From: Mesorhizobium sp.
GTDB lineage: Bacteria; Pseudomonadota; Alphaproteobacteria; Rhizobiales; Rhizobiaceae
Direction of reading: 5' to 3'
DNA length: 64,000 nucleotides
Assembly: GCA_004017535.1 (NCBI GenBank)
Contig: SAJS01000017.1
Location: 62,001-126,000, forward strand
Of this stretch, positions 16,172-24,742 are shown in pieces (within the stretch, counting starts at the first letter, position 1; every line of letters begins with the position of its first letter). A model generated the notes under the pieces. It was given only the letters and a program-made list of their open reading frames with translations. It was not told where the DNA came from and searched no databases. A program made the position numbers and the translations under genes.

Positions 16172-16951
16172 TTGAGCACTGTCGCCCTTCCCATCGACAG
16201 CTTCGGCGTCAGCCACAAGGGCTGCGTGCGCGACCACAATGAGGACAATTACCTCATCGAACCGCAGACCGGGATTTGGGTGGTGGCCGACGGCATGGGC
16301 GGGCATGAGGCCGGCGAGGTCGCCTCGGCCAGTATCGTCGACCATCTGGCGACGATCGGCATTGCGAGCTCGGCCCCGGATCTTCGCGCCCGCTTCGAGG
16401 ACCGGCTCAGCCGCGCCAATGCCGAGATCCGGGGCATATCGCGATCGCGTGGCATCACCATCGGCTCCACTTTCGCGGCCCTGCTTGCCATGGATGGGCG
16501 CTTCGCCTGCCTGTGGGCCGGCGACAGCCGCATCTATCTCGTGCGCAACGGCTCGATCTTCCAGGTCTCGAAGGATCACACCGAGGTGCAGGAACTGCTC
16601 GACCGCGGCATGATCAGCGCGGAGGAGGCGCGCAGCTGGCCGCGACGCAACGTGATCACCCATGCGGTCGGCGTCACCGACGAGCTCGAGATCGATTTCC
16701 AGCAAGGCGAGCTGATGCCGGGCGATGTTTTCGTCCTCGGCACCGACGGGCTGACGGCGCATGTCAGCGACGCCGAGATCGAGGCCGCGGCCAGGTCCGC
16801 CACGCCGCGGGCGGCATGCCAGGCCCTCCTGGATACGGTGCTGGCGCGCGGCGGTACCGACAATGTGACGATCGTACTTGTGAAGATCGGCGGCGGGCGC
16901 AACGGCGCGCCCCATCCGGATCGGTCCGCAGTGGAGGGCCTGGCCCGATGA
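16172..16951 (+). CDS. pppA: PP2C-family protein phosphatase of the T6SS (PppA/Stp1 type)
   Basis: This 259-residue PP2C phosphatase shows all metal-binding motifs in order: VRDHNEDNYLIE, WVVADGMGGHEAGEVAS, STFAALLAMDGRF, LWAGDSRIYLVRNG, VFVLGTDGLTAHVSD and GGTDNVTIVLVKIG. In the T6SS threonine-phosphorylation pathway it reverses the action of the kinase on the FHA protein and on membrane components. The start is a TTG at 16172; no ATG lies in frame between it and the first conserved motif, and GGTGG precedes it. The last bases overlap the kinase start (ATGA-like, 16948-16951), so phosphatase and kinase are translated as a coupled pair. A 24-codon frame at 16101-16175 ends over the TTG but has no features. 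Confidence 0.92.
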   Translation: MSTVALPIDSFGVSHKGCVRDHNEDNYLIEPQTGIWVVADGMGGHEAGEVASASIVDHLATIGIASSAPDLRARFEDRLSRANAEIRGISRSRGITIGSTFAALLAMDGRFACLWAGDSRIYLVRNGSIFQVSKDHTEVQELLDRGMISAEEARSWPRRNVITHAVGVTDELEIDFQQGELMPGDVFVLGTDGLTAHVSDAEIEAAARSATPRAACQALLDTVLARGGTDNVTIVLVKIGGGRNGAPHPDRSAVEGLAR

Positions 16952-19434
16952 GCGACGACGACAAGACCCGGATCTCGGCGAACGTCACCTATACCGGCGT
17001 CGGCACGCAGCTCAGCGGCATTTACGAGCTCGACGAGCGGATCGCCTCGGGCGGCATGGGCGAAGTCTATCGCGGCCACAACATCCAGACCGGCGACCAC
17101 GTGGCGATCAAGATCGTGCTGCCCGAATTCGCCCGCGACCAGACGATCCTGTCGCTGTTCCGCAAGGAAGCGTCGATCCTCAATCATCTCTCGCATGACG
17201 CGGTGGTGCGCTACCACGTGTTCACCATCGACCCGGGGATCGGCCGCCCCTATCTCGCGATGGAGTTCGTGGACGGCCAGTCGCTGTTCGACATCATGCG
17301 GCGCGGGCCGATGCCAAGCGACGATGTGCGCCGGCTTTGCCACCGCCTCGCCTCGGGCTTGAGCGCCGTGCATCAGGCCGGCGCGGTGCACCGCGACCTC
17401 TCGCCGGACAACATCATCCTGCCCGGCGGCCGGGTCGAGCGCGCCAAGATCATCGATTTCGGCATTGCGCGCTCGGCGACCGTCGGGGGCGAAACGCTGA
17501 TCGGCGGAAAATTCGCCGGAAAATACAATTATGTTTCGCCGGAACAACTCGGCCTCTATGGCGGGGAGGTCAGCGAGCAATCGGATATCTACAGCCTCGG
17601 CCTGGTGCTGGCTGCGGCGCTGCGCGGCAAGCCCCTCGACATGAGCGGCTCGCAATATGAGGTCATCGAGAAGCGCCGGACCGTGCCGGACTTGTCGGAT
17701 ATCGATCCCGATTTCCACGAATTGATCGAAGCCATGCTACAGCCGGATCCGCGCGACCGGCCGGCCAGCATGGCCGAGATCGCCCGGGCGACGCGCGGTG
17801 AGGATCTCGAGCCGACATTGCCCCCGCCGGTACCGTTCGGCGCGCGCGAACGCTCGGGCCTGCCGCGCGCCGGCTGGACGGCGCCGCCGGACTCCAAGCC
17901 CCAGACACCGGCTCCTTCCGGCGAGCCGCGTTTCGTCGAGCATGTGCGGCCCGCCTACCTTTCGGAGCCACGGCCCGCGCCGGCCGCCACCCCGGCCAGC
18001 GCGCCCGCACCGGCCGCGCCCAAAAAGCCTTCGCGCATGCCTGCTATCGCCGGTGGCGCCGCGGCGATCGCCGTCCTGGCGGCGGCGGGCCTCTATTTCA
18101 GTGGCGTCCTGGCGCCTATGCCGGTGGCGGAGACACCCAAGCCGCTGACTCCGAAACCGGCCGCCGAGACCGCCAAACCAGTGGCCGAGGCGCAGCAAGC
18201 GGAGACGCCGAAACCTCAGCCGCAGGCCCCGGCCACGGCTCAGCCGGAAGCACCGAAATCCGACACGGCGAAGCCATCCGCCCAATCTGAAGCGGAGGCC
18301 AAGACGCCCGTGGAGCAGCCAGCCACTCAGCCGGAGAGCGAGGCCAAAAGCCAGACGCCTCAGGTCGAGACCAAACCGGTGCAGCCCTCGGTGCAACAGT
18401 CGCCTGCGCCGGCTCCCGGGCCAACGGCCACCGAAGGCCAGAAACCGACGCGGCCGGCAAGCGAGCCGGCGGTGAAGGCGCCGGAACCGAGCCAGGCGGC
18501 TGAGAACAAGCCGGCGCAAGAGGCAAATCCGCCGGCAGCCAAGCCCAGCGTGAAAGACCTCGTGGACATGCTTTCCAAGCTGCCCAAGCCGAACGCATCC
18601 CCGCCCCCGGCTTCGCAAAGCCGGGCATCGACGCAGCCGACCCCCTCGCCGGCCGAGCCGAAGACCCCGACAGCCAGCCAGCCGGCAACGCCAACCCAGC
18701 CAGCCCAGCAGCCGCAACAGCCGGCGACAAAGCAGCCCGAGACCGACGTTGCCATCAATGTGCCGAAGCCGTCGCTTCCGTCACCGGAAGACGACATGGC
18801 CAAGTGGAACGAGCAGCGCTCCTGGGTGCGCGATTTCAGCGGCGGCAATTGCTTCTACGCCAACGTGACATCCGGACCCGGCGGCGCCCCCACGATCGAG
18901 GGCTACGGAACGGCGGTACAGCCCTTCGAACAATTGCTCGGCGATTTCCAGTCCAGGTTCCATATCGAGCCGGACATCAGCGTGCGCCTCATCACGCTTT
19001 CCCAGTGCGGCGTGCCGACCTTCCTTCGCTTCCTCGACCGAAGCTCGGCCGCAAAGCCGCAGCTTGTGCTCGACAAGACATCGATCCCGGATGGTGCGCC
19101 GGTCAGCGGCGCGCTCTATACGGGCGGCGGACTCGTCTCCAACATCATGCTGATCGACCACAAGGGCGTCGCCTTCAACCTTGACGACCGCATGGTGGCG
19201 CAAACCGACAAGGTGACCTTCAACATCCCGATCGGCCTTGCCGCCGCAGACAAGGCGGCCGGCAAGGCGGTGCCGCAGATCATGCTGGTGATCACCGGGC
19301 CCAAGGACATCCAGGCCGCCATGTTCTCAAGGCCGACGCCGGCCTCGGAGCTGTTGCCCAAGATCCTTGAAGAGATTGAGGCCGACGGCTCGCAGTTCTC
19401 TGCCACAGCCACCTATTTCCGGCTCGGCGGATAG
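16948..19434 (+). CDS. ppkA: T6SS Ser/Thr protein kinase (PpkA type) with membrane helix and periplasmic C-terminal domain
   Basis: The product has 828 residues. The Hanks-type kinase domain spans about 25-290: glycine loop IASGGMGEVY, VAIKIV with lysine 55, catalytic HRDLSPDN (His 148, Asp 150), DFGIARS and YVSPEQL. The HRDL motif carries serine where most Ser/Thr kinases have lysine. After a linker, one membrane helix (AGGAAAIAVLAAAGLYFSGVL, about 367-387) is followed by ~225 residues rich in Pro, Ala, Lys, Gln and Glu, and a folded end domain (about 617-828: WVRDFSGGNCFYANV, LITLSQCGVPTFLRFLDRS). The outer part probably senses a cell-envelope signal while the inner kinase phosphorylates the FHA partner. 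It is coupled to the phosphatase gene by overlap. Confidence 0.93.
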   Translation: MSDDDKTRISANVTYTGVGTQLSGIYELDERIASGGMGEVYRGHNIQTGDHVAIKIVLPEFARDQTILSLFRKEASILNHLSHDAVVRYHVFTIDPGIGRPYLAMEFVDGQSLFDIMRRGPMPSDDVRRLCHRLASGLSAVHQAGAVHRDLSPDNIILPGGRVERAKIIDFGIARSATVGGETLIGGKFAGKYNYVSPEQLGLYGGEVSEQSDIYSLGLVLAAALRGKPLDMSGSQYEVIEKRRTVPDLSDIDPDFHELIEAMLQPDPRDRPASMAEIARATRGEDLEPTLPPPVPFGARERSGLPRAGWTAPPDSKPQTPAPSGEPRFVEHVRPAYLSEPRPAPAATPASAPAPAAPKKPSRMPAIAGGAAAIAVLAAAGLYFSGVLAPMPVAETPKPLTPKPAAETAKPVAEAQQAETPKPQPQAPATAQPEAPKSDTAKPSAQSEAEAKTPVEQPATQPESEAKSQTPQVETKPVQPSVQQSPAPAPGPTATEGQKPTRPASEPAVKAPEPSQAAENKPAQEANPPAAKPSVKDLVDMLSKLPKPNASPPPASQSRASTQPTPSPAEPKTPTASQPATPTQPAQQPQQPATKQPETDVAINVPKPSLPSPEDDMAKWNEQRSWVRDFSGGNCFYANVTSGPGGAPTIEGYGTAVQPFEQLLGDFQSRFHIEPDISVRLITLSQCGVPTFLRFLDRSSAAKPQLVLDKTSIPDGAPVSGALYTGGGLVSNIMLIDHKGVAFNLDDRMVAQTDKVTFNIPIGLAAADKAAGKAVPQIMLVITGPKDIQAAMFSRPTPASELLPKILEEIEADGSQFSATATYFRLGG

Positions 19435-19445
19435 CATGGACGCCG

Positions 19446-19940
19446 ATGGATCTTCGCAGCCCGCGTTCCTTGTGCCCGCCCTCGCCACGCAAGCTGCGTA
19501 GCCGGCTTCGATTGCCGTTGCCGGGTCGCATCACGCTTGCCGCGCTGCTGGGCGCGGCGCTGCTCTCGATGCTTTCGCCCGGCAAGGCGCATGCCGAATT
19601 CACCGTCTGCAACCAGACGCTCGACGTGGTCAATCTCGCCGTCGGACAGAAGGTCGACAATGCCGACCAGACGGACGGCTGGTGGACGATCGGCGCCAAT
19701 CAGTGCGTAAACGTCATCCGCGAGGAGCTGGCCAACCGCTACATCTATCTCTACGCCACGGACGTCTTCGGCCACGCGATCCTCAACGGGTCGACCGAGA
19801 TGTGCATCGACCGGCGGCGCTTTTCCATCCGCGGCATCGAGGAGTGCTGGCAGCGCGGCCATATCGCGGCGCGCTTCGTCGAGGTCGATACGCAGGAGCA
19901 GGTGCGCTGGACCTATTTCCTGACCGGAAACAGCCCGTGA
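19446..19940 (+). CDS. DUF1036 periplasmic protein of the T6SS locus
   Basis: This 164-residue protein has an arginine-rich N-terminus and a signal-peptide-like helix ending SPGKAHA (cleavage expected at about residue 50). The mature part begins EFTVCNQTLDVVNLAVGQKVD, contains WWTIGANQCVNVIREEL and NRYIYLYATDVFG, and has four cysteines (CNQT, QCVN, MCID, ECWQ) likely to form two disulfides. This is the DUF1036 family, predicted periplasmic proteins whose role is unknown. It lies 11 bases after the kinase, and its stop overlaps the GTG start of the peptidoglycan hydrolase, so it belongs to the same envelope-oriented transcript. A later ATG could shorten the signal region. Confidence 0.85.
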   Translation: MDLRSPRSLCPPSPRKLRSRLRLPLPGRITLAALLGAALLSMLSPGKAHAEFTVCNQTLDVVNLAVGQKVDNADQTDGWWTIGANQCVNVIREELANRYIYLYATDVFGHAILNGSTEMCIDRRRFSIRGIEECWQRGHIAARFVEVDTQEQVRWTYFLTGNSP

Positions 19941-22378
19941 CGCACGCGATCGACACGAGCTTCAAACAGAAGAAGCTGGCGCGGCTGGCCGAGCGGCGGC
20001 GCAGGCTGTGGCGCCGGGCTCTTGCCGGCCTTGCCACGCTCGCCGTCGTTGCTTCGGCCACCGGCTTCTATCTGACCAGGGACTATTGGTCGTTCGGCGA
20101 CGAGGACGAGGAGCTGCATCCGGTCGAGGGCATGGAAGACGTCCCGCCCGACGCGTCAGTCTATGTGCCGGCGATCATCGACCTTGCCGGCGACCCGATG
20201 TGGATCACGCTGGCGCCCGATGCCGAGACCGCGACGAAGGGCAAGACCGTCGCGCGTCCGGCCGAGCTCGACAGCTCGGGGGCCTCGCCGCAGATCGAGA
20301 TCCTCTCCGACGTGATGCTGAGCGCCAGCGAAAAGTTCATGACGACGATCCCTTCGACGCAGGAAGATTTCGCCTTCTTCCAGGCGCAGCGGCAGGCCGC
20401 TCCCAGGCCCTCGGCTACGGCGCCCGTCGACCAGCAACCGGCCCCGCCCGCCCCGGCCGCGGCGCCGGACGATCAACTGGGCGATCCGCAAGGCGACCTG
20501 CAGAACGATCTCCAGGCGGCACCGGACGACAGCGACGCCGGCTCGGCGCCCAAGGCGGACGCCGACGCCCCCGAGGCCGGCTGGGGCGAGACCATCGACC
20601 AGGGCGAGGCAGCACTCCCCGCCTTCAAGAAAACCGCGATCGAGAACAACACGACCGTCGCGACCGTCACCAGCGAGTATCAGCGCTTCGAGGCGACCGA
20701 GGACACGTTCGTGAAGATCCTCAACGACCGCAGCCTGGACAGCGTGGCGCTCGACGCGCATTTCTCCGCCGACGACGCCAAGCTTGCCGGCGAGGCGCTG
20801 AAGGCGCTGTTCAACCGCGACGGGCTGGAAGCCGGCTTTGTGGTGGCCATGCGCGGGTTCCGGCCGAACCGCGAGACGACGACCATGTCGCTGATGCAGG
20901 TCTCCGTCTACGCCAAGAATGTCTATGTCGGCACGCTGACGCGCAATGCGGCCGGCGCCTTCGTGTCGGGCGTCGACCCCTGGGTCCGCGAGGACCTGTT
21001 CAACTATTCCGGCGCCTCGGACCAAGGGGGCCCCAAGCGGCAGTACCGCCTGCTCGACGCGATATATTCGACCGCGGCGCGCAACAAGGTGCCGACCAAC
21101 GTCATCGGCGAGGCGATCATGTACCTGTCCCGCGGGCAGGACCTCGACGCCTTCGCAAGCGAGGATCAGCGCCTGGTGCTGATCTATTCGCAGACGCCAC
21201 GCGGACAGGGCCAGATTTCCGGAAGGGTGCTTTACGTCGGCGTCCAGGGTACAGACAGGAGTCTGGACTGTTTCGTCTTCCAGCAGAGCGACGGCCAATA
21301 TGCCTGCGTGACCGGCGACGACCAGGTCCGCTCGCTGGCCGTCACCAACGGCATGGTCACGCCGGTGGCCGGAGTGATGACCTCGACCTTCGGCCCGCGC
21401 ATGCACCCGATTCTCGGAACGGTTCGGATCCACAAGGGCGTCGACTGGGCGGCACCGGTCGGCACGCCGGTCATGGCCGCCTTCGACGGCGAGATCTCGT
21501 TCCAAGGCGATGGCGGCAGCTATGGCAATCTGGTGAAGATCACGCATGCCAACGGCCGCGAGACGCGCTATGCGCATATGCAGAAATTCGCCATTGCAAG
21601 CGGCGTCGGCACCAGGGTGAAGGCCGGCGACATCATCGGCTATATCGGCACCACCGGGCTTTCGACCGGGCCGCATCTGCATTTCGAGCTCTACCAGAAC
21701 GGCGAGGCTATCGACCCGCTGGGGACGGTCACCACGGTGGCTACCGCCGTTGCCGTCAGCTCCGGCGGTTCCGGCGATACTGCCGTCGAAACGCTCACCG
21801 ACCGGATCGTGCATGTCGAAAGTGGCGGCAGCGCGCGGGCCAAGAACCCGCTTTCCTCGGCGACCGGCGCCGGCCAGTTCATCTCCAAAACCTGGATCCG
21901 GATGATGAACACCTATCGGCCCGACCTTGCCCGCTCGCTTTCGACCGCCGACCTGCTCGCGCTTCGCTACGACGCGACACTGTCGCGCGAAATGGTGCGC
22001 AACCTGGCGCGCGAGGGCGAGGCCTATCTGCGCGCGCGCGGCCACCAGATCACCGCCGGTCGCCTCTATCTTTGCCATTTCCTCGGAATGGAAGGCGCGG
22101 CCCAGGTTCTGGCGGCGCCCGGCTCGACTCAGTTGAGCGCGGTGCTCGGGTCGGCCGTCATTCAGGCCAACCCGTTCCTCACCGGCAAGACCGCGAGCTA
22201 CGTCGTGGACTGGGCCGAGCGGAAGATGGGGCAGAAAGTGCCGCGCGTGGCGACCGACCAGGGCCAGCCGACGACGACCACGACCGAGGTGCGGCAGACG
22301 TCGCCGGAATTCGAGAAATACAAGCAGGCGATCACCGCGCTGATAGGCTCCCTCCAGGAGACGCTGGAGCCCGGTTAG
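19937..22378 (+). CDS. Two-domain peptidoglycan hydrolase: M23 metallopeptidase plus lytic-transglycosylase-like domain
   Basis: This 813-residue envelope protein starts at GTG 19937, overlapping the DUF1036 stop. A basic N-terminus and one membrane helix (LAGLATLAVVASATGFYL, about 27-45) precede a Pro/Ala/Asp-rich region and a central domain of unknown type (about 230-460). The M23/LytM endopeptidase domain follows: HKGVDWAAPVGTPV with His 499 and Asp 503, and HLHFELY at 580-585, the complete zinc set. The last ~200 residues look lysozyme-like (IVHVESGGSARAKN, SATGAGQFISKTWIRMM, with Glu in HVESGG as candidate catalyst). One protein could therefore cut both peptide stems and glycan strands. 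As last gene of the kinase transcript it probably opens the wall for T6SS assembly; delivery as an effector is possible but no cargo signal is visible. Confidence 0.88.
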   Translation: MTHAIDTSFKQKKLARLAERRRRLWRRALAGLATLAVVASATGFYLTRDYWSFGDEDEELHPVEGMEDVPPDASVYVPAIIDLAGDPMWITLAPDAETATKGKTVARPAELDSSGASPQIEILSDVMLSASEKFMTTIPSTQEDFAFFQAQRQAAPRPSATAPVDQQPAPPAPAAAPDDQLGDPQGDLQNDLQAAPDDSDAGSAPKADADAPEAGWGETIDQGEAALPAFKKTAIENNTTVATVTSEYQRFEATEDTFVKILNDRSLDSVALDAHFSADDAKLAGEALKALFNRDGLEAGFVVAMRGFRPNRETTTMSLMQVSVYAKNVYVGTLTRNAAGAFVSGVDPWVREDLFNYSGASDQGGPKRQYRLLDAIYSTAARNKVPTNVIGEAIMYLSRGQDLDAFASEDQRLVLIYSQTPRGQGQISGRVLYVGVQGTDRSLDCFVFQQSDGQYACVTGDDQVRSLAVTNGMVTPVAGVMTSTFGPRMHPILGTVRIHKGVDWAAPVGTPVMAAFDGEISFQGDGGSYGNLVKITHANGRETRYAHMQKFAIASGVGTRVKAGDIIGYIGTTGLSTGPHLHFELYQNGEAIDPLGTVTTVATAVAVSSGGSGDTAVETLTDRIVHVESGGSARAKNPLSSATGAGQFISKTWIRMMNTYRPDLARSLSTADLLALRYDATLSREMVRNLAREGEAYLRARGHQITAGRLYLCHFLGMEGAAQVLAAPGSTQLSAVLGSAVIQANPFLTGKTASYVVDWAERKMGQKVPRVATDQGQPTTTTTEVRQTSPEFEKYKQAITALIGSLQETLEPG

Positions 22379-22782
22379 GTCCTTAACACAGAAGTTTTGA
22401 CCGGTTGGCTATGTGTGCGTTGGCATGCCTTGGCGATTGGCCGGGACGCCTATCGCGATCGTCATCCACGGGCGGAGCAAGGAGCCTTCAGCTCATCGCC
22501 AGCGTTTGCGCTGGCTACCGCAACGTTGATGGCCTTGCCCGACAAGTCTGCAATCTTTCACTGTGTTGAGGAACTAGCCGGTTGACCAAACCTCGCGTTT
22601 TTGGATCGGCCGATTGGTTTTAGATACTCACGCAGGAATTTCGGGCCCCCCTCGTGAACCAAATCTGTGGTCGAGATCACAGACGCTCAAGAGACGATTT
22701 TGGCAGAAGCGACGTTGTCGCTTACGACACTCAGCATGCGCAGACATCGATAACGCGCCCCAAGGGGCGGAGGGCTGATCCC
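22379..22782. other. Intergenic region between the hydrolase gene and the broken caspase gene
   Basis: The 404 bases contain no supported gene. Short frames (for example 22397-22585) show no family features and no ribosome site. The composition is less G+C rich than the flanks, consistent with a promoter region for the caspase gene. No clear hairpin terminator was seen after the hydrolase stop. Confidence 0.5.
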
Positions 22783-23829
22783 ATGAAAGCGTTCGCCACC
22801 CTTCTGGGCGGGTTGATCCTGCTGTTCCACGCCGCGTTCGGCGCCCAGGCCGCCACGCGCGACGGCAAACGTGTCGCGCTGGTCATCGGCAACAGCAAAT
22901 ACGTCAATGCCGTCGCTTTGCCCAACCCGGCGAACGATGCCCGCCTTATCGCGTCCACGCTGCGCAACGCCGGCTTCGAGGTGATCGAAGGCGTCGACCA
23001 GGACAATGCCGGCATGCACAGCCTGATCAGCAAATTCACCGAAGAGTCCTACAATGCCGACCTCGCCGTCATCTACTATGCCGGGCACGGCATGCAGGTC
23101 GACGGCAGGAACTACCTTATCCCGGTCGATGCCGAGCTGACGTCGCCGGCCTATCTCAAGACCCGCACCGTCCAGATCGACGAGTTCATGACGGCGCCGC
23201 TGCCAGCGTGCGCGCCAGCGGGTTGTCGCGGCAGGCGTCGAGGATGATGATGCCGACAGCGGGGTCGGCCGGCAGCGCTGCCGAAGAGCCGCTCGCTCGG
23301 CGCCGGCCTGGCGCCGGTCGACGCAAAGGCCGACGGCATGGGCACGGGCGGCGTCCTGATCGCCTATGCGACCGATCCCGGCGCCATCGCCTTCGACGGC
23401 AACGGCGCCATCGCGCTCGACCGCAATGGCCGCATCGACCTGCAATTGCGTATCGAAGCGCTGGGCAACGAGCTCGGCCAGGTCGACGGCAATATCGGCC
23501 CGAGGACGCGCCAGGCGATCGGCGTCTGGCAAGGCAAGAACGGCCTGCCCTCAACCACCTATCTGACGCGCGAACAGCTGGCTCTGCTGGTGATCCAGAC
23601 CGACCCGATGATGGATGCCGTGCGCGCCAGGAACGCCGCCGACCAGGCGCGCGCCGCGCCGACCAAGAAACAGGTCGCGCAGAAGACCCGCACGCTGGAC
23701 CCGACGGCGCAGCAAAAGCCGCGCCGGAAACAGACGCAGGTCGTTCAGCGCCGCCGCAACAGCGACACCGTGGTTCGCGAGGACGCGCCGCCGCCGAGAG
23801 AAAACAACGACTTCCTGACCAGGCGCTGA
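22783..23829 (+). pseudogene. Caspase-like (peptidase C14) protein with peptidoglycan-binding tail, interrupted by an 80-bp inversion
   Basis: From ATG 22783 the product has a signal peptide (LLGGLILLFHAAFGAQA), KRVALVIGNSKYVNAVALPNPANDA and YYAGHGMQVDGRNYLIPVDA with the caspase histidine at residue 102. At 23198 the frame loses homology and stops at TGA 23245-23247. The missing segment GIIILDACRDNPLARTL, with the catalytic cysteine, lies on the opposite strand at 23198-23277. Re-inverting that segment on paper gives one open frame of 348 residues through to 23829, with cysteine at 154, continuing LPKSRSLGAGLAPVDAKADGMGTGGVLIAYATDPGAIAFDG. Residues about 225-285 resemble PG_binding_1 (NELGQVDGNIGPRTRQAIGVWQ). 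The part equivalent to the caspase small subunit (SPFTTALL in the paralogues) is also absent, a possible second lesion. As read, only 154 residues are made, without the active cysteine. Confidence 0.85.
23198..23277 (-). other. Inverted 80-bp segment carrying the caspase catalytic-cysteine motif
   Basis: The ends are a perfect 7-bp inverted repeat, CGCTGCC (23198-23204) and GGCAGCG (23271-23277). The right end lies inside a 12-bp palindrome GGCAGCGCTGCC (23271-23282). Read on the minus strand the segment encodes LPADPAVGIIILDACRDNPLARTLAA in the exact phase needed to fill the gap in the plus-strand caspase gene. Exact breakpoints can lie anywhere within the 7-bp arms. Confidence 0.85.
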
Positions 23830-23878
23830 TCTTCGGCAGCGGCGTTGTGATCGGCAACGCGACCAAGAATTGATCGTT

Positions 23879-23925
23879 GAGCAATTCAAGGAAAGTGTGA
23901 AGCGGTTTACCGCCTAGAATTGCGT
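23879..23925 (+). repeat. Dispersed ~47-bp palindromic repeat, copy 3
   Basis: It begins GAGCAATTC, has AGGAAAGTGTGAAGCGGTTT in the centre and ends AGAATTGCGT. It is the same element as at 9423-9470 and, inverted, at 10661-10706. It sits 50 bases after the end of the broken caspase gene. Confidence 0.75.
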
Positions 23926-23939
23926 CCAAACAGACAGCA

Positions 23940-23976
23940 ACAAAAGGGGAGCCGGCGTTTTGACCGAGCTCCCCTT
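23940..23976 (-). terminator. Intrinsic terminator for the OmpA-family gene
   Basis: On the minus strand AAGGGGAGC, a 15-base loop and GCTCCCCTT form a 9-bp stem that is followed directly by further T residues (TTTTG). It lies 43 bases past the stop of the OmpA-family gene, the expected place for its terminator. Confidence 0.7.
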
Positions 23977-24018
23977 GACCTGTTTCGCTGTTGACGGGTC
24001 GGCTTGCCTGCGGCCCGT

Positions 24019-24555
24019 CTATTCCGTCCTGATGCGCATTTCCACGCGGCGGTTCACCGGATCGTATGGATTGGCGACCCGCGGATGCGACTTGCCGAGG
24101 CCGATCGCTTCGAGCCGCGCCGATTCAACGCCGTTGGCTTCGAGGAAAGCGGCCACCGACTGCGCTCTCCGCTGCGAGAGGCCCTGGTTGTAGCTGTCCG
24201 TGCCGGTCGCGTCGGTGTGGCCTTCGACGACGAAGCTGAACGTGCTCAGCCTGTTGTCCTTCAGCGCCTTGGCGAACTCGTCCAGCTCCGTGCGAGCGGT
24301 CTGGTCGAGCTGGGCCGAATCCAGGGCGAAGTTGATCATCATGTCGAGGCCGGCCTTCTGGGGCGGCGCCTCGTTCTTCTCGGCCTTGCTCTTGCACTCT
24401 TCCTCGGTGCCGACGCAGATGCCGCGTGAGGCGCCAAGATTACCCTGGCCGGCGAAGAACTTTACGATGTCTTCCGATTTCTGAAGCGGATCGGCGTAGA
24501 CGTGCGTTGAAAAAAGCACGGCCGCCAATGCCAAGGCTGAGCTGCCCCACCGCAT
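24019..24555 (-). CDS. OmpA-family peptidoglycan-associated periplasmic protein
   Basis: This 178-residue protein has a signal peptide (MRWGSSALALAAVLFSTHVYA) and a C-terminal OmpA-like domain (about 70-178). The domain shows MINFALDSAQLDQTARTELDEFAKAL, VEGHTDATGTDSYNQGLSQRRAQSVAAFLEANG and the closing NRRVEMRI, with the aspartate and arginine that grip diaminopimelate. A short segment with two cysteines (GICVGTEEECKSKA) precedes the domain. The start at ATG 24555 has AGGAG eight bases upstream; ATG 24561 is in frame but too close to it. The gene stands alone on this strand, ends at a clear terminator, and is divergent from the DUF6931-like gene. It probably tethers an envelope partner to the wall; whether that is the T6SS is unknown. 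Confidence 0.87.
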   Translation of the reverse strand: MRWGSSALALAAVLFSTHVYADPLQKSEDIVKFFAGQGNLGASRGICVGTEEECKSKAEKNEAPPQKAGLDMMINFALDSAQLDQTARTELDEFAKALKDNRLSTFSFVVEGHTDATGTDSYNQGLSQRRAQSVAAFLEANGVESARLEAIGLGKSHPRVANPYDPVNRRVEMRIRTE

Positions 24556-24742
24556 GACCATCACTCCTGTTTTGACCTGTTTCGAGCGGGTTTCGCTGGC
24601 GCGGACTATATCAAATCCCAAAGCGATTGTCTGTGAACAAGCGCACGTTGCCGATGGCCGCCGCCTGATAAGGTTGAGGCTTGACCGGCGCTTGGCCGCG
24701 GGTTTCAGTGCTGTTTGTGCCAATGCTCTGGGTGTGGCAGCG

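Noticed and set aside
16101-16175. 24-codon frame ahead of the phosphatase gene
   Set aside because: There is no ribosome site and no recognisable feature; its overlap with the TTG start could be chance.
20156-22078. 640-codon open frame opposite the peptidoglycan hydrolase gene
   Set aside because: It is antisense to a gene with complete M23 motifs, has no family features, and reflects high-GC codon bias that keeps antisense frames open.
23379-23414. 12-bp direct repeat CGGCGCCATCGC as scar of a deletion in the broken caspase gene
   Set aside because: Both copies are present, so it is not a simple recombination scar; it encodes a repeated GAIA(F/L)D(G/R)N motif. A deletion of the small-subunit region remains possible but unproven.
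23186-23929. 247-codon minus-strand frame containing ILDACRDNPLARTL read as a separate caspase gene
   Set aside because: Only the final ~27 residues look like caspase; the rest is arginine-rich antisense. The motif is better explained as an inverted piece of the plus-strand gene.
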